DNA from: Porites lutea
Taxonomy: Eukaryota > Cnidaria > Anthozoa > Scleractinia > Poritidae
Reading direction: 5' to 3'
DNA length: 64,000 bases
NCBI RefSeq assembly: GCF_958299795.1
Contig: NC_133205.1
Coordinates: 29,572,582 to 29,636,581 of the forward strand
The first letter of the stretch is position 1; the number at the start of each line of letters is the position of its first letter. This document shows positions 59,301 to 64,000 of this stretch, in pieces. The position numbers and the translations under genes are program-made. The notes under the pieces are model-generated. The model was not told the origin of the DNA, made no database searches, and saw only the letters and a list, made by a program, of their open reading frames with translations.

Positions 59301-61845
59301 TTTTCATTTGCAGAGGGCACTATACACAAATTATTCAATCGGTTATCTGGAAAATAGCATGTAAAAAAATGAGACATGGTCAATATGTGCAAGTCCAAAT
59401 GAAGATGGATACATTAAGTGTATACAATATGCCGTGCATGTTAATAGCAACCTGTTGATTAGGATAGATACCAAAAAACAGACATTACCTTCAAGATGCC
59501 CCCAGTGGCAGACAGTGGAGTGGAGTACCGTAAAATTCCGAAAATAAGCCCCGGGGCTTATATTTTTCAAAGGCCCTTGAGGGGCTAATTTTTGGAGGGG
59601 CTTATATACGGGAGGAAATTTGCATTTCAAAATCCACTTAGCTTATACTGGGAGGGAAATATGCATCTCAAAATCCATTGGGCTAGCTTGAAGTTGGAAG
59701 GAAATTTGTGTCTGCTCAGTAATTTGCAATTGCAACAAGGTTTTACTGAAACTCGCCATGAAGCCACGTACATCTTTCTAAAACTCAGCCATGCAACTAC
59801 ATTATCTATATGGATCAAGGAAATCCAAGCCAAGAAGGAAGAATGAACTACGCCAACAGCAATAAACTGTGACACTTTTTGACTGCGATCATTTGGCACA
59901 AGTAATAGTTCTTTGGCAAATGCGAACATTTATGTGTTACTGTACAGTTTTTGCTTTGTTTTATTTTGAATCTGTTGGCAATTTCTGAGTATAAGCCCTG
60001 GACACTTTTATTTAGAGGGGTTGATACATGGAGGGGCTAATTTTTGGAATTTTATGTATGTTAATTTCTGGAAAACCTACAGTAATTCTATGTGTGCATT
60101 AAATTAAGTTATTGCTCACTAGGTAATTTTTGTATGTTTTTTATACTTACCCACTGTAACACCATTCTTGTGACAAACTCTAAAACCAGGAGCTACTCCA
60201 CCACAATGTCTTTCCCTGACAAATGGAAGAGCAAATTGTTTTAGTTACTTAAAAATAATCAATAAAACACCATGCCATGTCATGTACTGTACGCTAAGTA
60301 TGGGAGTTGCATGTGTCTGGTTATGGATTATGTTTGCAACAGGATATCATATGACATTTAAGTCCTTCGATTGCATCAAAATGTTCTCAAAAAAATGTAT
60401 TATTAAGTTATTATTGTGAATGATTTAGATAGAATTGCTATAATAATCATATTAATTCAGAGAGGTATTCTTGTCACTGTTGGCAATATTATTTAGGAAA
60501 AATTGAGAAGTTATGCCCTCTTTAGTTTAATGGAAATAACTGAAGGTAAAATGACTTACCAAATATATTCATGGAAGTAATGTCCACTTGTCTCTTCCCG
60601 TGAGAGGTCAAATGCATAAGCAAAAATATTAGCTCCATTACCATCTTTGTTGACATCTACTTTTGCCTGACGACATCAAATGAGTTGGGTCAGTTAATAC
60701 AATCATGTAATCTAGGACTCAGGATTTGACAAAAAACAAAACAGCACTACCTTGGCCAAGCTCCTAATTGAGAATATACATAAAAATTTAAAACACTGCA
60801 GTTTCAAGACAGTGTATCAAATATTGAAATTTTAAAGTTTTTGTCTTAGCTGATTGATAAACCGCATTAACAGGCCACCACTGAGAGACAAAAACCCCAC
60901 TGCCCTTTGTGCATGAAATCCCCCTAAATAACATGAGGTGACTGTCATGGGAGATGAAGGACAGATCCAAATTTGGACAATTAACAAAATACATATCATA
61001 CACCACCTGGGCATCCATTTCATAAAACAAGACCCTGTCTAGGACAAGAGACACATATATTTGTACAACCTGTTAAAGAAAGGGAGGTCAAAACCCAAAG
61101 CCCATGTAGCAGCAACTTCCTGTAAAGGCCAACTGAAGACATGCATCCCCCATCCTTCAGCTACCTATATGTAGCCACCTTGTGAGGATGTTTCACCCCT
61201 TCACTCACAAAAAGATTCAAATTTCTCTTTGTAAAATGCTTCAAAATAAATAGTACCATGTGAAAATTCTGCTGAAGATATTTCACTTGAACGGTAACAT
61301 CACAAGATTTCGTCCACAAATCGTTAAAAAGTTTACACAGTGACAGATAATGTTACTTAAATCTCACCATTAGTGAAAGTATTAAGAAGGTCAATTTACT
61401 TAACCAGTTGCAAGCAAACTTTTGATGTCATTCTTCACCACTGATGCAGTATGGCTGTACGACAACTTTCTCTCAGGAGAAATATGGTTTTTCAGTCAAT
61501 AACACAGCTGGCTGCTTGGAAGACTAGAAAAATCCAAGTATATGTATTCCCAACGTAACAGGAGTCCAACTTATGATGTTTTGGTCACTAGCCCAGATAC
61601 TCTACTACTACTATGCTAAACAGGAGACTGGTGGGAGCGGAGGGTACTAAGCCTGGTTCATGTACAATTTCCAAGCAACAGAAGCCCTATTTCTACGAGA
61701 TACAGTGTACTAACTACATGTATAGAGCAATCCATGCTTGAGTCACCAATAAGAGTGCAGTGCAATTTTTTTATTCAGGACTAACCTCAAATCTAAACCT
61801 TTTCACAAGATGGATGTCTTTTTCATCTAGCAGAGAAAACTTGTG
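53340..61845 (-). CDS. ZMYND19: Zinc finger MYND domain-containing protein 19 (5' end not seen)
   Basis: Nine exons: 61845-61786, 60666-60560, 60215-60151, 59346-59271, 59151-59061, 58136-58076, 55307-55249, 54342-54277 and 53420-53340. They encode 221 residues plus stop (human 227 in total). The first visible residues HKFSLLDEKDIHL match human KYTLIDEQDIPL, so about 18 N-terminal residues are missing, in an exon upstream that I could not find before the window ends. Landmarks: DGNGANIFAYAFD; WERHCGGVAPGF; LYWMAVSRLP; YYNANGEQV; YECHYPPC; then the MYND zinc finger (SICGQCQQVRYCGPLCQ and DWPLHKKYC) and the C-terminus ELTPER. The 58076 donor (G|GTGGGG) is weak but restores both frame and homology. 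ZMYND19 is an adaptor described as binding the MCHR1 receptor. The intron after exon 58136-58076 is swollen to 2.8 kb by repeats. Confidence 0.95.
54582..54884. mobile_element. piggyBac-like MITE in a ZMYND19 intron
   Basis: 303 bp with ends CCCTTTCACTGCCA / TGCCAGTGAAAGGG, flanked exactly by TTAA on both sides. TTAA targets and CCC ends fit piggyBac. A diverged relative may lie at about 61195-61385. Confidence 0.84.
55567..58012. mobile_element. Probable composite repeat filling a ZMYND19 intron
   Basis: The left end TAGGGAAC with CCGATT/ATCGG-rich sequence is mirrored at the right end (GTTCCCTA with the same motifs). Between them are other repeats, including 57281-57511 and a segment at 56690-56945 with recurring GGTAAATGGAAC / TTCCATTTACC. 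No transposase frame was seen. Confidence 0.5.
57281..57511. mobile_element. MITE with GTGCAAAGAAA ends
   Basis: 231 bp with ends GTGCAAAGAAA / TTTCTTTGCAC. The interior has repeated GGGCTAGT and CTTGCC.GAA.GGCAAG hairpins. Confidence 0.68.
59526..60058. mobile_element. Inverted-repeat element in a ZMYND19 intron
   Basis: About 533 bp with ends TACCGTAAAATTCCGAAAAT and TTTTTGGAATTTTATGTA (imperfect inverse), each followed inward by AAGCCCC/GGGGCT. The left half holds two or three diverged units of about 50 bp sharing GGAGG.AA.TTTGCAT.TCA. Confidence 0.7.
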
Positions 61846-62305
61846 CTGCAAAATGAATTAAAGAAAAGTTTGTTGTGGAACTGCAATAACATTACAACAA
61901 CAAAAATTGTAAATAATATGTTGTTTATAAAAAGTCTGTGAAATGTATATGACTGCCATGAATGAATATATCATGTATATCAAATGTGTTTTTATTCAAA
62001 TGATTTATACATGTAACAGCCTATTCCACAAATACAGGTTGCAGAAATCAAATCACAGTGTCTTCCCAGGATATTGTACACATTCATCTACAATGAAAGA
62101 GTTAATGGTTATTTCAGTGGTCAAAAGATTGGTGACTTTTAAAAAATGACTCGCCATATACACCTAGAGCAGCCTACTAAAATGAGAAAAGGCTTGCTTG
62201 AAGTAGATTGAGTCATAAATCAAGGGTGTTGTTCACTACAACCCTAGTACATTAACTCTTTAAAACCGAACAGTGACCGACATCAATTTTCTCCTAACAA
62301 TACCC

Positions 62306-62490
62306 ATATTGGCCACTTTAAGGTTGGGCAGGAGACGGGGTCGAGATGGTTGTCAAAGTGCATTGTGGGACTCACTGTTTGGGGGACAAATTTGGCGCCA
62401 TGTTGAAAATGCATCGCCCAAAACAGTCCCACAGTGCAATTAACAACCATCTCGACCCAGTCTCCCGTGCAACCTCAAAGTGGCCAATAT
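62306..62490. mobile_element. Foldback MITE
   Basis: Arms of about 80 bp (ATATTGGCCACTTT at the left, AAAGTGGCCAATAT at the right; GGTCGAGATGGTTGT in both), with a short central loop containing TTTGGCGCCATGTTGAAAAT. Confidence 0.82.
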
Positions 62491-63117
62491 TGTAAAGAGA
62501 AAAGGTCATAAGAATGAATAAAATGAACACCAAAAAGAAAATGCTTTGATCCCTATCCACTAATCTATAAGGAAATGTACATTATGTATGAAGATCAGTC
62601 TGAAGAACTTGTATGTGAGTATTGGGGCTTAAACAGTTAAACTGTGTGGAAATGGGTGATCCTAACACTGAAAATATAGGATACAGGTGCAGTTTACTCT
62701 ATTGTGAGTTATTATCACTGTCATGCATTTCCATTGATTACATGGTCTACTCATGATTCCATTATAAGCACGTGCAAGCTCACAAGATTTACATGTTCCC
62801 GGACCCCTTGCAAGCAGAGCCTTCTTCCTGATTTAGAAGGAGACAAGGAAGCTGTGCCTGAATTGCGTCAAAGTTTTGAAGTCACAGTAGCACACTTGAC
62901 CATTCAATCTTTTTTTCTCTAGTCAAACTGATTTTTTTCGCATGAGCATCTATTGTACCAAGCCATAGCTATCCTGGGTTTAAAATTTGATTCATGCAGG
63001 GTCTTTCATGAGTACACCATAATCGAGAAAGTGAAAGAAAAGCTCTGCTAGAAGGATGGTTTCTGAAAAGCTGTACCTCCACTCAACGCTAATACACTCA
63101 AAATGGACATGTAAATA

Positions 63118-63596
63118 CAATTGAAGCTCTCGAAAGCGACCACCTCAGAAATTCAACAAAAAAGGTTGTAACTAGAGCTGGTCACTTACAAAAATGAGCT
63201 CTCATAAGCAACCTCATGGTAAAACAATAGAGGGTAGTTGCTAACGACAGCTTCAGAAACTCATAATTCTGGGAGTGGATGTTGCTATGCAGGCTGTAAG
63301 TGGTCGCTAATGATATAACCTTGAATTTTTCCAAATACAATTACTGCACTGTACAAGATCTTTATCAATGGGACATCAGCACAGTGTGCAGATTCATTAA
63401 AGTGTTGAATTATAAAACTAAGACTCTGAGTGGTCAGTTACGAGAGCTTAAAAACAAAGGAAAAGTCCAGTTGGGTAATCCCCAAAAGTCATCACGGTCC
63501 CCTTTGGGAGTGGTGGCTTACGAGAGCTTTTCATTACAAAGTTAAAGTTCTGGAGCTGGTCGCTCATGAGAGTGGTCGTAAGGAGAGTTTCAACTG
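63118..63596. mobile_element. Tigger/pogo-like non-autonomous element
   Basis: 479 bp, TA-flanked, with ends CAATTGAAGCTCTC / GAGAGTTTCAACTG. Recurrent GGTCGCT.A.GAGAG motifs inside. Confidence 0.78.
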
Positions 63597-64000
63597 TATC
63601 AGCTAAATGTCTATAGCCTAGGAACAGAGGCCCTTGGATCTTTCTAGCAAAAGGAATTTTTTTTTTTCAAATTTTCCCTGCTCCCAGCGTATGCAAATAC
63701 TAAATTAGTATCAGTAAATACATCCTCAGTCATCGTATTATCATCAAACATCTCAAACCAAGTCGGCCTTCTGACTTGTAAACATGAGACAAGATAATGC
63801 AGATGCATGCAATGATGTAAACTTGATTATAAAAGTCAAAATCTTATGCTTAAGAAATTACATGTAGATATGTGCAATGCATTCACTAACTAAGTTTAGT
63901 AACTTAGACGAAATCAAACCTTCGAAGACTAGAAAGTGTATTTTAGTATTACTTGAAGCACGTTGTGTTCGAAAACCACCCTTCCTCCAGCGTACGTACA

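Noticed and set aside
61846-64000. First coding exon of ZMYND19 within the window
   Set aside because: I looked for a minus-strand sequence resembling the conserved LGIVRLGRVAGK N-terminus and did not see it, so the exon is probably beyond base 64000.

Overview
The window looks like nuclear DNA from an anthozoan cnidarian, most likely a stony coral. It is AT-rich, with short spliced genes carrying GT-AG introns, a single-exon class A GPCR, and many short inverted-repeat transposons of the kind common in coral genomes. Everything here was read by eye; no search was run. No rRNA, functional tRNA, CRISPR array, prokaryotic operon, reverse transcriptase, capsid or envelope reading frame was seen.

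Layout from left to right. 1.0-2.7 kb: a four-exon plus-strand gene for a 109-residue NF-YA-related protein that keeps the subunit-binding segment but lacks the DNA-binding segment. 3.9-5.0 kb: a single-exon minus-strand GPCR. 5.2-11.5 kb: gene-poor and full of small transposons, including a 422-bp near-perfect foldback. 11.5-14.7 kb: PHPT1 (phosphohistidine phosphatase), minus, three exons. 16.5-20.9 kb: a two-exon minus-strand gene for a 969-residue coiled-coil/WD-like protein that I cannot name. 20.9-26.4 kb: transposon-rich spacer. 26.4-35.5 kb: a seven-exon minus-strand gene for a 1523-residue protein with a protease-fold-like head, long acidic repeats and three death-fold domains, with every intron in phase 1. 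38.1-39.4 kb: an ADF/cofilin-family gene, minus. 43.1-46.4 kb: EDF1/MBF1, minus, six exons. 46.8-47.9 kb: NFKBIL1, plus, one exon, divergent from EDF1. 53.3-61.8 kb: ZMYND19, minus, nine exons visible, with its first exon outside or unseen.

The strongest candidate for something undescribed is the pseudoprotease-repeat-triple-death-domain gene at 26427-35452, whose build suggests a signalling scaffold for cell death or immunity. Next is the NF-YA-like protein lacking its DNA-contacting half. The gene set is also notable as linkage: the human orthologues of PHPT1, EDF1 and ZMYND19 all lie on 9q34.3, while NFKBIL1 and NFYA lie on 6p21. Those two human regions belong to the MHC paralogy group, so this window may preserve part of an ancestral linkage block.

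The genes do not form one obvious pathway. Most are housekeeping: His dephosphorylation, transcription coactivation, RNA/NF-kB-related, actin turnover, MYND adaptor. The two lineage-flavoured genes are the GPCR and the death-domain gene. Small DNA transposons sit directly in gene control regions, including one upstream of PHPT1 and one that ends a few bases past the ZMYND19 stop codon.
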